Positions 17,201 through 25,238 are shown, numbered from the stretch's first letter. The stretch is DNA of 45,252 bases from an uncultured Alistipes sp. (GCA_949286165.1 CASDZK010000056.1:1-45252), one strand, 5' to 3'. The notes: a model not told the origin generated them from the letters alone. Translations and numbers: made by a program.

Positions 17201-17400
17201 AACGGATCGGTAACTTCCAGTTCCACCTGATGAGCCGAAGCCCCCGGATAGGCGGTAATGACCATGGCCATTTTGACCTGGATCTCAGGGTCTTCAAGTT
17301 TACTCATGTTATAAAAGGCAAACACCCCGCCCCCCAACAGTACCAAAATCAGAAAGACGACCAGCGGCCTGTTCGATAATGCATATTTGGACAAATTCAT
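14254..17400 (-). CDS. RND-family efflux pump, inner-membrane permease
   Basis: A 1048-residue HAE1/AcrB-like permease. There is one TM helix at the N-terminus (FLILVLLGGGVFAFYNM), a large periplasmic porter domain, TM2-6 around residues 335-470, a second TM7 near 530, a second porter domain, and TM8-12 at the C-terminus (about 860-1035). TM4 reads AMGMLVDNAIVIIDG: AcrB has two adjacent Asp proton carriers there, and here the second is Asn. The family motif GLIGMMIKNGIVLIDEI marks TM10-11. It would export small molecules or drugs using the proton gradient, with the adaptor (17400-18473) and TolC. The start codon overlaps the adaptor stop by one base (TAATG). The specific substrate is unknown. 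Confidence 0.94.
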   Translation of the reverse strand: MNLSKYALSNRPLVVFLILVLLGGGVFAFYNMSKLEDPEIQVKMAMVITAYPGASAHQVELEVTDPLEKAVRSMNNVKSVESRSLNDVSQITVELKSTVPPDQLQQMWDMLRRKVADAQSQMPEGARPSVVVDDFGDVFGMFYAITGDGIGSEELMDYAQLVKRELQALPDVGKVSLYGDRAECINIEIIQEKMANLGVHPAEVLATLKGQNETVYSGYFESGNNRLRVAVDDSYDSVEDIENLILQGHEDDQLRLSNVARVVKGYEEPVRNALTYDGVPAIGISVAMQSGADITKLGKQVERKLEELKATRIPAGIDFHKVFFQPERVNDALGTFLINLIESVVIVVLVLMLSMGLRSGLILGFCLIIIVLGSFPFLYMLDGTLQRVSLAALIVAMGMLVDNAIVIIDGILVDMKRGVPKPECLTRIGGKTAMPLLGATLIAILAFFPIFLSPDTAGLYVRDLFIVLAVSLLLSWVLALMYIPIQADYSLKIRASKMTGGDPFDSKAYRLLRRFLSYVLCHKTATVCLAVILLALSAWCYRYIPQVFFPDMTYDQLYIEYKMPEGTASDCVQKNLADIGRYLLDRDDVLHVTASFGGTPSRYNLVRSIADPTTSYGELIVDFRDARQMEKAIPELQKELTLSHPEAYVRVKRYNLMYKKYPIEVMFSGPDPAVLKELSAQAEQIMRESPATTLVTDNWEPMTPTLMVNYNQAMARTLGMSRSDVALSLLSAAGGLPVGIYSDGVYKKNIYLKSVDAEGNPIESLENAPVWSMLPSTAALSRETLMGLISGSMSQEDLLASVISSVPLNQASNGISVKWEPPMVGRYNGQRAIKAQCNNAEGYMTEQARKIIAPQIEAIPLPPGYSMAWMGEHQASSEAMTYLFKNLPLAIVLMILILIALFRDFKKPLIILLCQPLIIVGVVFGMLVSGKSFGFVAIVGALGLIGMMIKNGIVLIDEINLQIRSGIEPMKALLDSSSSRFRPVMMASVTTIVGMVPLLFDDMFGALAVTIMGGLLVGTLITLIFIPVLYALFFHIECTHEKEENHEI

Positions 17401-18473
17401 TACAACAGCCCTCCGACATTGGTTTCAGACACAGGTTTCAAAGGTTCCACGCGCTGCCCCTCTTCCAAGCTGCGCAACCCGGCAGCCACGACGATTTCTC
17501 CGGGAGCGATTCCTCCGGACACGAGCATTACGCCATCCTTATGCAAATCCACCGGTTCCACCATCCGCCGGGAAATCGTTTGCGAAACCGGATCATAAAC
17601 CCATACGGCCGAACCGCCGTCTTTCTCGAAAACCGCAGACAACGGTACCGCGCTCAGATTCCGCTCGTCCGGTTTATAGTAGATCGTCACATTGGCATTC
17701 ATGCCCGCGCTCAACGTGTCGGACGCTTCCGGAGACAACCGGAAACGGACGTTATACAATTGATTCAGATTGGCCTTCTGAGCAATCCCGATCAACTCCA
17801 ACGGGAAAAAGACACCGGGCAACACATCGGCCTCGCATACATACGAATCGAACCGCCGCCGCCGGATGTAATCGCTGGCAGGAATATTGATTTCCACCTC
17901 CAGACTTTGAGCACCGATAATCGCCACTACCGGAGTTCCCGCCGCAACGGTTTCCCCTGCTTCGAAATATTTTTTCTGGACGTATCCGTCAAACGGAGCC
18001 AGCAGTTTCGTGTCTGCCAAAGCATTCTTATTCGCCTCGTATTTGGCGCCTGCTTGCTGCAATCCGTAGAACGCCTTATCCCGGTCATTGTCGGGAGCGC
18101 TCCCCCGTTTCTGCAGCTCGATGACCCGTTCCGCCTCTGCTTTTACCTGTTTGTACTGCGCTTCGGTAGCGGCCAACTGCGTTTCATAATCCCGCGGATC
18201 TATCTCGGCCAACACGTCCCCTTTCCGAACGTATTGCCCCACGCGAACGGGAACTTTGGCGATAGGTCCCGCTACGCGGAATGCCAAATTCACATCCGCC
18301 GCAGCACGCACCTTGCCGGGATACGAAATCCGGAAATCGCCGTCATACAACCGTACCGTATCCACTTTTACCACCACGGCCTCTTCCGGCGCCGGCTGTT
18401 GCGAACGGCAACCGACGGCACACCATCCGGCTAACATGACCCAACAAATCCAATTGCTACTTTTCATATCCAT
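17400..18473 (-). CDS. RND efflux periplasmic adaptor (HlyD/MFP), lipoprotein
   Basis: A 357-residue membrane-fusion protein. The lipoprotein signal ends at Cys22 (WCAVGCRSQQ), anchoring it to a membrane facing the periplasm. Order of parts: β-barrel strand and first lipoyl half (RVGQYVRKGDVLAEIDPRDYE), a helical hairpin (about 80-150), second lipoyl half (LLAPFDGYVQKKYFEAGETV), β-barrel domain, and membrane-proximal domain near the C-terminus (LVSGGIAPGEIVVAAGLRSL). It is the first gene of the efflux operon and is translationally coupled to the permease by TAATG. An AraC regulator is transcribed divergently 234 bases away and probably controls the operon; that link is inferred from position. 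Confidence 0.93.
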   Translation of the reverse strand: MDMKSSNWICWVMLAGWCAVGCRSQQPAPEEAVVVKVDTVRLYDGDFRISYPGKVRAAADVNLAFRVAGPIAKVPVRVGQYVRKGDVLAEIDPRDYETQLAATEAQYKQVKAEAERVIELQKRGSAPDNDRDKAFYGLQQAGAKYEANKNALADTKLLAPFDGYVQKKYFEAGETVAAGTPVVAIIGAQSLEVEINIPASDYIRRRRFDSYVCEADVLPGVFFPLELIGIAQKANLNQLYNVRFRLSPEASDTLSAGMNANVTIYYKPDERNLSAVPLSAVFEKDGGSAVWVYDPVSQTISRRMVEPVDLHKDGVMLVSGGIAPGEIVVAAGLRSLEEGQRVEPLKPVSETNVGGLL

Positions 18474-18591
18474 TCTTAAAATATTACATTTTTATTCTTT
18501 AACTCCGCAAATCCCGACATGCTCCATTTCCCGACCGCCGTTCCGAAACCTTTCATCCGACCGATCCCCGAGCCATGTCCGGATATTGTGA

Positions 18592-18599
18592 CAAAGATA
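18592..18599 (-). promoter_or_regulatory. -7 element for the efflux operon
   Basis: Minus-strand TATCTTTG is a perfect -7 for Bacteroidota. It lies about 120 bases upstream of the adaptor ATG. No clear TTTG is found at the usual distance, which may mean the promoter needs an activator such as the divergent AraC protein (inference). Confidence 0.5.
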
Positions 18600-18662
18600 A
18601 AACGTATGAAAAACTCTACATAGACTAAATAGACGGAATAAATGTTCCAAAAGTCGGACGTA

Positions 18663-18693
18663 TTTGACGAGTCAAAAATGATTTTTATCTTTG
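18663..18693 (+). promoter_or_regulatory. Promoter and putative operator of the araC-type gene
   Basis: A -33 TTTG (18663-18666), a 19-base spacer and -7 TATCTTTG (18686-18693) form a near-perfect Bacteroidota promoter. The -33 box is half of a perfect inverted repeat, TTTGAC (18663-18668) / GTCAAA (18671-18676), which could bind a repressor over the promoter. The ATG follows at 18708. Confidence 0.65.
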
Positions 18694-18707
18694 TATAAAA
18701 CAAAGGC

Positions 18708-19583
18708 ATGAAAGACACCTTTTCTTTTCCCGACATTCTAAAGTCCGCACAAAAACCCGCAAACGCCCAATTCAGTTGCATGGCGTTACAAGCGGAAACG
18801 TTGAAAAAGCCGGAAATCTCCGAAATTTTATCCCATACGGACGGAGTGATCGCCATTTTTTGTCTCGAAGGAAAAATAGACGCTTCCATCGATGAACGAG
18901 AGATGCGGATGCGCAAAGGCGACTTATGCATTTTCCTATCCCGGAACCTGTTCGTTTTTTCAGACGCCTCATCCGACTTCAAAGGCATGATGGTTACCGT
19001 CCCCCCTTACCTGATCGCCGACCTGGACGCCCATATTACCGTAACCTATCTTCTTCACAGCCAGAAAGCCCCTGTAATCAGCCTGCCGCCCACCGAACAA
19101 AAAGCGTTTCAGGATATCCTGAAACTCACGGAATTGCATGCCGCACGCACCTCCCATCCTTACCACAAGGAAATATTGCAGGCTATTCTGATGATCGTCC
19201 TGTACGAAATATGCGCCATTTACCAACATAGCGATCCCGTGCCGAGAGAACGGAAAAACGAAACGTTGTTAAGGGAATTCCTGCGGCTGGTGGAAGAAAA
19301 TTACAAAGAGCAACGCACATTGACCTTCTACGCCCGCCGGTTAAGCCTGACGCCGAAATACCTCTCTTCAGCCATCAAAAAACTTTCCGGACACAGCGCG
19401 GCCGAATGGATCGACTACATTCTGCTGCTGAACGCCAAATCCATCCTGCGGACCTCGAACATGACCATCCAACAAACGTCTGATTACCTCAACTTCCCCA
19501 ATGCCTCTTTTTTCGGAAAATATTTCAAACGGCATACGGGCATGACTCCCCGGGAATACAAGGTCAAACCTTATAAAAAATGA
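18708..19583 (+). CDS. AraC-family transcriptional regulator
   Basis: A 291-residue regulator. The N-terminal half is a cupin-like sensing domain (DGVIAIFCLEGKIDASIDE). The C-terminal 100 residues form the AraC double helix-turn-helix: first HTH around FYARRLSLTPKYLSSAIKKL, second around TIQQTSDYLNFPNASFFGKYFKRHTGMTP, of which YLNFPNASFFGKYFKRHTG is the family signature. It is divergent from the RND efflux operon, sharing a 234-base intergenic region with promoters on both strands, so it most likely controls that operon and perhaps itself. The effector cannot be told. It ends 9 bases from the convergent helix-hairpin-helix gene. Confidence 0.9.
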   Translation: MKDTFSFPDILKSAQKPANAQFSCMALQAETLKKPEISEILSHTDGVIAIFCLEGKIDASIDEREMRMRKGDLCIFLSRNLFVFSDASSDFKGMMVTVPPYLIADLDAHITVTYLLHSQKAPVISLPPTEQKAFQDILKLTELHAARTSHPYHKEILQAILMIVLYEICAIYQHSDPVPRERKNETLLREFLRLVEENYKEQRTLTFYARRLSLTPKYLSSAIKKLSGHSAAEWIDYILLLNAKSILRTSNMTIQQTSDYLNFPNASFFGKYFKRHTGMTPREYKVKPYKK

Positions 19584-19592
19584 ATCGTCCGG

Positions 19593-19883
19593 TTATCGGC
19601 AACCGGTATCTTTCCAGTTCCACCACTGCAATTTTTCCCTTATCCGTTCAGACTCTGCCGTCGAGGCGTAATACACGGCGCAACGAAACACGTAAAGCAT
19701 GCAACGGTCTTGCACGGCTCCCTTTTTTTCATTGTGTTTCCGATACAACTCTTCCGGATCGGCTCCGCGCAAGTCCGCCGCCGAACAAATGCCGAGTTGT
19801 ATCAAATCTTCCGCCACCGTACGCCCTACTCCCGGAATACGGCACAACTCCCGAACGATCCTTTCTCTGTTTTCATCACTCAT
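19593..19883 (-). CDS. Helix-hairpin-helix protein (Cdd1-like)
   Basis: A 96-residue protein containing a helix-hairpin-helix: LCRIPGVGRTVAEDLIQLGI, then SAADLRGADPEELY. It resembles the 'pathogenicity locus' Cdd1 family (PF11731), small proteins with C-terminal conserved DRCMLYVFRCAVYYA and WWNWKD. The HhH suggests DNA binding, but the role is unknown. The ATG at 19883 is chosen because the domain starts there; an upstream ATG at 19955 adds 24 residues of unrelated character. A well-formed promoter (19889-19918) sits so close that the transcript would be nearly leaderless. It is convergent with the AraC gene. Confidence 0.75.
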   Translation of the reverse strand: MSDENRERIVRELCRIPGVGRTVAEDLIQLGICSAADLRGADPEELYRKHNEKKGAVQDRCMLYVFRCAVYYASTAESERIREKLQWWNWKDTGCR

Positions 19884-19888
19884 CCCGA

Positions 19889-19918
19889 TAAAGGTACTTG
19901 ATTTTTCCGGTTCGACAA
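19889..19918 (-). promoter_or_regulatory. Promoter of the helix-hairpin-helix gene
   Basis: Minus-strand -33 TTG (19916-19918), 19-base spacer, -7 TACCTTTA (19889-19896). The chosen ATG (19883) is only five bases after the -7 box, giving a nearly leaderless mRNA. Confidence 0.45.
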
Positions 19919-19955
19919 GCGACAAGGCAACCGGCGCGATATTCAACAAATTCAT

Positions 19956-19963
19956 TATCTTTG
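19956..19963 (+). promoter_or_regulatory. -7 element for GH3
   Basis: TATCTTTG, a perfect -7 match, 35 bases upstream of the GH3 ATG. No clear -33 TTTG is visible at 19 bases. Confidence 0.5.
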
Positions 19964-19998
19964 TATAAATTTTTACAAACTAACGATTTCTACCGCAA

Positions 19999-22260
19999 AT
20001 GAAAAGAAACCTGATTTCCGTCCTGCTGATCGGCACGTTGTTCTGCTCCTGTTCTTCCAGAACGAGCTGGCAAAGTTACAGCGGCGACAAAGAGATAGAA
20101 CGGAAAGTGGACTCCGTTTTGTCCTTGATGACATTGGAAGAAAAAATCGGTCAGATGACGCAATTTACCAGTTTCGGCGACATAACCGGTCCCCAAGTGA
20201 GCGAAGACATAGAGCCTTACCTCAGAAAAGGACTCGTAGGCAGCATTTTCAACGCCGTTACTACTGACGGCATACGGAAACTGCAAGACATGGCATTGTC
20301 GGAATCGCGATTGAAAATCCCCGTTCTTTTCGGTTACGATGTGGTGCATGGATTTAAAACGATCTTTCCGATGCCGTTGGCCGAATCCTGTTCCTGGGAT
20401 TTGGAACGCATCGAGAAAAGCGCGTCCATTGCCGCCGCGGAAACGGCTGCCGCCGGCATTAAATGGACATTCGCCCCCATGGTCGATATCGCCCGGGATC
20501 CCCGTTGGGGACGGGTTATGGAAGGAGCGGGAGAAGACCCCTATTTAGGTTCCCGGATAGCGGAAGCCAGAGTCCGGGGATTTCAAGGAAACTCCTGGCA
20601 AGCATTGAAATCTCCCGATAAAATACTGGCTTGCGCCAAACATTTCGTTGCTTACGGCGCTGCCGAAGCCGGCAGGGACTACAACATCGCGGACGTATCC
20701 GAGCGAACCTTGCGCGACCTTTATTTTCCTCCGTTCCAGGCAGCGCACAAAGCGGGAGTGGGAACGTTCATGACCGCATTCAACGAAATATCGGGCGTGC
20801 CCTGCACCGCAAGCCAATACCTTTTTACCGACATTTTACGGGATGAATGGAATTTCAACGGATTCGTCGTAACGGATTACACGGCCATCAACGAACTGGT
20901 TCCCCACGGCGTGGCCCGCGACGAGAAACAGGCGGGCGAACTGGCCGCCCATGCCGGAGTGGATATGGACATGACCGGTTCCGTTTACCTGAAACACCTG
21001 AAAAGCTCAGTCGAAGAAGGCAAAGTTCCCGTTGCGGTCATCGACAATGCCGTACGGAGAATTCTGGAAATGAAATTTCTATTGGGACTGTTCGACGACC
21101 CTTATGCAGGGCTGGACCCCGAACGGGAAAAGAACACGATCCTGAAACCGGAATTTCTGCAAGCCGCACGGGAAATGGCCGCCCGTTCCGCCGTATTGCT
21201 GAAAAACGAAAACGACCTGTTGCCCATAACCAAAGATAAAAAATGTACCATCGCCCTGATCGGCCCCATGGTAAAAAACAAAGAAAGCATGAACGGCGAA
21301 TGGGCCGGACAGGGCAATAGACAGCAAAGCGTCTCACTGTTCGAAGGAGTGACGGAAAAATACGAACGGTCGAACGTGCGGTTCCTTTATGCCCCGGGTT
21401 GCGATTTGACGACCGACAACGAACAGGGATTCGCCGAAGCCTTAGCCGTCGCACGACAGGCGGACATCGTTCTGTTCGCGGGCGGAGAAGATTTCAACTG
21501 GTCGGGAGAAGCGGCATGCCGGACCGACATCAAACTGCCGGGCGCCCAACAAGCCCTGTTGAAACAACTGAAAAAGACGGGGAAACCGATCGTCCTGATC
21601 TTGTTCAACGGACGTCCGCTCGACCTCTCCTGGGAAGACGGCAACGTAAACGCCATATTGGAAGCCTGGTATCCCGGAACGATGGGAGGACATGCCGTAG
21701 CCGACATCATCGCCGGAGATTACAACCCGTCGGGACGGCTGACCCTGTCTTTCCCGCGCAACGTAGGACAGATTCCGGTTTACTACAACCATAAAAACAC
21801 CGGACGTCCCGCTTCGGACGACACGTACAGCGACTACCGTTCCTTCTACCTGGACGAGAAAAACGCCCCGCTCTATCCTTTCGGATATGGACTGAGCTAC
21901 ACGACTTTCGAAATCGGCAACATGCAACTGGACAAAACGGAAATCAAAAAAGGGGAACCGCTTGCCGTCACGGCCGAAATACGCAACACGGGCGACCGGG
22001 ACGGGGAACAGGTCGTCCAGTTATATGTCAGGGACATCGTGGGCAGCGTGTCCCGTCCGGTCAAAGAATTGAAACGATTCGCCAAGATATTTCTGAAAAA
22101 GGGCGAAAAACAGACCATTCGTTTCGAACTCGACAGCGACGATCTGGCTTTCCACGATATCGACATGCGCTACACCTCGGAACCCGGAGAGTTCAAAATA
22201 TGGATCGCCGACTCTTCCGACGACGAAAGGCTGGAAAAGACATTCCGGCTGATCGAATAA
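19999..22260 (+). CDS. GH3 β-glycosidase (BglX-like), lipoprotein
   Basis: A 753-residue glycoside hydrolase with a lipoprotein signal ending near Cys18 (LLIGTLFCSC). The N-terminal barrel contains FGYDVVHGFKTIFPMPLAES and KWTFAPMVDIARDPRWGR; the key parts, DVVHG and DPRWGR, are the GH3 substrate-binding motifs. The nucleophile is Asp293 in GFVVTDYTA. The α/β sandwich domain follows (KNENDLLPI onward) with FAGGEDFNWSGEA as the likely acid/base loop, then a C-terminal fibronectin-III domain (PLYPFGYGLSYTTF, VQLYVRD). It is a retaining exo-enzyme, most often a β-glucosidase; β-xylosidase activity is possible. The gene stands alone, ahead of an inverted repeat. Confidence 0.93.
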   Translation: MKRNLISVLLIGTLFCSCSSRTSWQSYSGDKEIERKVDSVLSLMTLEEKIGQMTQFTSFGDITGPQVSEDIEPYLRKGLVGSIFNAVTTDGIRKLQDMALSESRLKIPVLFGYDVVHGFKTIFPMPLAESCSWDLERIEKSASIAAAETAAAGIKWTFAPMVDIARDPRWGRVMEGAGEDPYLGSRIAEARVRGFQGNSWQALKSPDKILACAKHFVAYGAAEAGRDYNIADVSERTLRDLYFPPFQAAHKAGVGTFMTAFNEISGVPCTASQYLFTDILRDEWNFNGFVVTDYTAINELVPHGVARDEKQAGELAAHAGVDMDMTGSVYLKHLKSSVEEGKVPVAVIDNAVRRILEMKFLLGLFDDPYAGLDPEREKNTILKPEFLQAAREMAARSAVLLKNENDLLPITKDKKCTIALIGPMVKNKESMNGEWAGQGNRQQSVSLFEGVTEKYERSNVRFLYAPGCDLTTDNEQGFAEALAVARQADIVLFAGGEDFNWSGEAACRTDIKLPGAQQALLKQLKKTGKPIVLILFNGRPLDLSWEDGNVNAILEAWYPGTMGGHAVADIIAGDYNPSGRLTLSFPRNVGQIPVYYNHKNTGRPASDDTYSDYRSFYLDEKNAPLYPFGYGLSYTTFEIGNMQLDKTEIKKGEPLAVTAEIRNTGDRDGEQVVQLYVRDIVGSVSRPVKELKRFAKIFLKKGEKQTIRFELDSDDLAFHDIDMRYTSEPGEFKIWIADSSDDERLEKTFRLIE

Positions 22261-22285
22261 ACGAAATATTCGCATACGCCTCCGA

Positions 22286-22344
22286 AATTCCCGTTCCGAA
22301 ACAACATTAACAATCTGTAAAAAATAAATTTCGGAACGGGAATT
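22286..22344. repeat. 16-bp inverted repeat with 27-base loop
   Basis: 22286-22301 pairs perfectly with 22329-22344 (core CCCGTTCCG / CGGAACGGG). It lies between the GH3 stop and the next plus-strand gene. The loop is long for a terminator and no T run follows, though the right arm is preceded by an A-rich stretch. It may be a terminator, an attenuator, or an inverted repeat used in recombination. Confidence 0.6.
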
Positions 22345-22399
22345 CACATTTAGGTAAGATTATTGATTGTCAGTAAAAAAAACATTCAAACGAAACCGA

Positions 22400-23359
22400 A
22401 TGGAACGAACGACAACCATTACCGTCCTGGGCATAGGAGGCGTAGGCGGTTATGTAGGAGGCATGCTCGCCCGACGCTATCGCAATGACCCGTCCGTAAA
22501 AATAAATTTCGCGGCTCGGGGAGAAAACGGAACGGCCATCCGCAACAACGGGTTGATTTTGAAAACCGTCCGCGACACTTTTCAAGTCTTTCCGGACAAA
22601 TTATGTCTGCCCACGGAAGAGTGCGGACCGGCGGATTACGTCATTTACTGCCTGAAAAGCTACTCTGTCGCCGATTCGCTCCCGGGACTTCGGCTTTTGC
22701 TCCACTCCGACAGCGTGGTCATTCCTTTCATGAACGGCATAGAAGGTCCCGAACGGTTGAAAAAATCCCTTCCCGACCACAAGGTATGGGATGCCTGCGC
22801 CTATATCGTAGCCCACCGGGAAACGGCCGGGAAAGTAGTCGAAAGCGGAGGATATCCCCAATGTTATTTCGGCAGCCGGTACGCCGACAGGGAAAGATCC
22901 GGAAAATTCGAAGAGCTATGCCGGGCCGCCGGCATCAACCTCTCTTTCAAGACGAACATCATGGAATGGGTATGGGAAAAATTCAGCTACATCTCTCCGG
23001 TCGCCACTCTGTCCACGGCTTACAACCTGACCAACGGGGACATCTTATCGGACCCTTTGTTGCGGGACTGGCTGTTCATTCTGTTCCGCGAATTCGAAGC
23101 AGTGGCACGAGCCAAAAAAATCGTATTGCCGGACGACCTGGCGACCCGGAACCTGAACCGAATGTTGAAATCGCCGCTGAACATGATTACCTCGATGCAA
23201 CGCGACTATTACGCTGGCAAACCCTGCGAATATGAATCCCTTACCGGCTATGTCATACGGGAAGGAAAAGCCGCAGGCATTTCCGTTCCCGAATACGAGG
23301 CGCTGTACGAACGGATAAAATCGGGCGTTTCGATCAATCCTGTTTCGACCGGGGGATGA
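22400..23359 (+). CDS. Ketopantoate reductase family (ApbA/PanE)
   Basis: A 319-residue NADP-dependent oxidoreductase. The N-terminal Rossmann motif is TVLGIGGVGGYVGGMLARR (GxGxxG). The family Lys is in CLKSYSVAD near residue 93, and conserved VIPFMNGIEGPERL and WEKFSYISPVATLSTAYN follow, matching ApbA_C helices. It would reduce 2-dehydropantoate to pantoate in pantothenate/CoA synthesis, though ApbA paralogues with other 2-oxo acid substrates are common, and no other pan genes lie nearby. The ATG at 22400 is chosen; an upstream TTG at 22367 is unlikely. Its last 26 bases overlap the convergent lipid kinase gene. Confidence 0.85.
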   Translation: MERTTTITVLGIGGVGGYVGGMLARRYRNDPSVKINFAARGENGTAIRNNGLILKTVRDTFQVFPDKLCLPTEECGPADYVIYCLKSYSVADSLPGLRLLLHSDSVVIPFMNGIEGPERLKKSLPDHKVWDACAYIVAHRETAGKVVESGGYPQCYFGSRYADRERSGKFEELCRAAGINLSFKTNIMEWVWEKFSYISPVATLSTAYNLTNGDILSDPLLRDWLFILFREFEAVARAKKIVLPDDLATRNLNRMLKSPLNMITSMQRDYYAGKPCEYESLTGYVIREGKAAGISVPEYEALYERIKSGVSINPVSTGG

Positions 23360-24230
23360 TCACTTTCAACCCCCGTTCCAGACAGGATACGGTCAACGGA
23401 CAGAACGGCCCCGATTCTCCGTCGATATCGACGGACACATTGTCATCGCTGCATATATGGAGACGACGGCTTTTAAAATGGACCACGCCTCTGGGATAAC
23501 GCGTTTCATTCCCGCTGAGAAAATGGAAAACCGTCTTGATCGTATCCACCACATTGTCTCCCTTGATAATCAATACGTCGAGCAATCCGTCCTGGACATT
23601 CGAACGGTAAGCGAAATTCATGTTTCCGGCTGTACGGCCGTTGAACACGAAAATAATCAGCAATGAATCGTCGAAGACGATTTCGTCCGAATCGATCCGT
23701 ATATGTATTTTCCGGAAATTGGGCAGCTCCTGCACGCTGCTGAAATAATACGCCAGTTTCCCGAACGTATTTTTCATGGCCGTCGGCGTTTTTTGCGAAA
23801 CATCCGTAAAAAGGCCAGCACTCAACACATTGACGAAAAAAGAGTCGTTCGCTCTCCCCAAATCCACCTCCTCGACCATACCATCAAGTATTTCCCGGCA
23901 CGCTGTCTTGAGGTTCGACGACAGGCCCAGCAATTTGGCGAAATCATTGGCCGTTCCCGCCGGCAGTACGGCGATAGGCAGGTCGATGCCGTTTTTCTTC
24001 ATATAATTGACAGCCCCATTGACGGTACCGTCTCCCCCGGCGACCAATACGTAACGGCACTCCTCCTGCACTCCCCGAAAAGCTTCGGGAAAACCGCTTT
24101 CGCCGGTCAGTCGGTAAGGCAGCACGGTATAACCGCGTTGCTGATACTGATCGATCACATAATCCAAATGATGCAGGATTTTATTCTCCCCCGCATAAGG
24201 ATTATAAATAAAACGAATCCGATTCGACAT
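23334..24230 (-). CDS. Diacylglycerol/lipid kinase (DagK/YegS family)
   Basis: A 298-residue soluble lipid kinase. The catalytic-domain motifs are visible: FIYNPYAGENK near the start, the nucleotide-binding GGDGT at 65-69, and VLPAGTANDFAKLL. The C-terminal β-sandwich domain carries VNVLSAGLFTD and DGLLDVLIIK. It phosphorylates diacylglycerol or a related lipid, recycling it into phospholipid synthesis. It is the third gene of a minus-strand group (smpB, apbE, this gene), 6 bases after apbE, and its 3' end overlaps the convergent ketopantoate reductase-like gene. Confidence 0.9.
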   Translation of the reverse strand: MSNRIRFIYNPYAGENKILHHLDYVIDQYQQRGYTVLPYRLTGESGFPEAFRGVQEECRYVLVAGGDGTVNGAVNYMKKNGIDLPIAVLPAGTANDFAKLLGLSSNLKTACREILDGMVEEVDLGRANDSFFVNVLSAGLFTDVSQKTPTAMKNTFGKLAYYFSSVQELPNFRKIHIRIDSDEIVFDDSLLIIFVFNGRTAGNMNFAYRSNVQDGLLDVLIIKGDNVVDTIKTVFHFLSGNETRYPRGVVHFKSRRLHICSDDNVSVDIDGESGPFCPLTVSCLERGLKVIIPRSKQD

Positions 24231-24236
24231 AACCCA

Positions 24237-25238
24237 TTATTTTTTTATCCTCTCCGCCACGTCCGGCGTAATAAAAGCGCGATCTTCATCGCCGTCGGCG
24301 TAAATCAGGTAAGCCCCCAAATGCGGATTTCGGGACAATATCTCCCGGGCTTTCTCGATACCCGACACCATGAACAAAGTCGCATAAGCGTCCGCTTCCG
24401 CGCAAGAAGGCGCGATAACGGTAGCCGAGAGCATGGTATTTTGGGAATTCTCCCCCGTTTTGGGACTGATGATATGATTTATCCGCTCTTTTCCTTCCAC
24501 CATATAAAATTGCCGGTAATTGCCCGAAGTAGCCATCGCGGCGTCTTCCAGCAACAAGACGTCCTGCAGGAATTTTCCCGGGAAAAAATTTCCCTCTTTC
24601 GGCTTATCGATACCGATCCGCCATAAAGCATCGTCTTCCCGGCGGCCGGACGCCACCACTTCCCCGCCGACTTCCACAACGAACCGGGTAATTCCCTGCC
24701 GTTTCAAATACGCAGCGATCAGATCCACGGAATACCCCTTCGCAATGGAATTCAAGTCGATTTGCATGCGCGGATCCTGTTTAATCAACCGGTTGTCCTG
24801 AACGCTGATTTTATCGAATCCCACAATCCGGACCAAAGAATCGATATCGGGCCTTTCGGACTCTCCGGCCGAATAGGATTTCCATGCGTCGATCAACGGC
24901 TTGATGGTAATATCGTATAACCCGTCTCCCTGAAGACTAACCTGCCGGGCCAAAGCGATGCAATCCGCGATATTGCCGTCCACGGAATCCGTACGATTTT
25001 CATTCAGACGCGTCAGCAACGAATTCGGATTATAGATGGAACAGGAAGCGTCGAAAGCCGCTATGATCGAATCGATCTCCCTGCTCGTTACCGAAGGCCG
25101 GTCGTTGAAATAAACGATGCTGTACGTCGTTCCTTCTCCCAAACCGCGGATTTCGTACCGGGTACTCTCCCGCTGCGAACATCCCGGCAGGCCGAACCAC
25201 AGAACAAGTCCTAAAAAAATGCAAACCTTTTTCATCAT
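24237..25238 (-). CDS. apbE: FAD:protein FMN transferase (ApbE), lipoprotein
   Basis: A 333-residue lipoprotein: signal MMKKVCIFLGLVLWFGLPGC, lipidated Cys20. ApbE motifs are present: GEGTTYSIVYFND near the N-terminus, MQIDLNSIAKGYSVDLIA with the Mg/FAD-binding Asp, VEVGGEVVASGRR, and INHIISPKTG. Late residues with ATVIAPSCAEADAYATLF hold the conserved Asp and Thr. It covalently attaches FMN to Thr in membrane proteins such as the NQR and RNF subunits, which are common in Bacteroidota; those partners are not in this window. The start lies 2 bases after the smpB stop (TAAGCATGATG), so it is probably co-transcribed with smpB. Met2 at 25235 is an equally possible start. Confidence 0.93.
   Translation of the reverse strand: MMKKVCIFLGLVLWFGLPGCSQRESTRYEIRGLGEGTTYSIVYFNDRPSVTSREIDSIIAAFDASCSIYNPNSLLTRLNENRTDSVDGNIADCIALARQVSLQGDGLYDITIKPLIDAWKSYSAGESERPDIDSLVRIVGFDKISVQDNRLIKQDPRMQIDLNSIAKGYSVDLIAAYLKRQGITRFVVEVGGEVVASGRREDDALWRIGIDKPKEGNFFPGKFLQDVLLLEDAAMATSGNYRQFYMVEGKERINHIISPKTGENSQNTMLSATVIAPSCAEADAYATLFMVSGIEKAREILSRNPHLGAYLIYADGDEDRAFITPDVAERIKK

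Noticed and set aside
22367..22399. TTG start for the ketopantoate reductase-like gene
   Set aside because: The Rossmann strand begins right after the ATG at 22400; the upstream residues are Lys/Arg-rich and do not fit.
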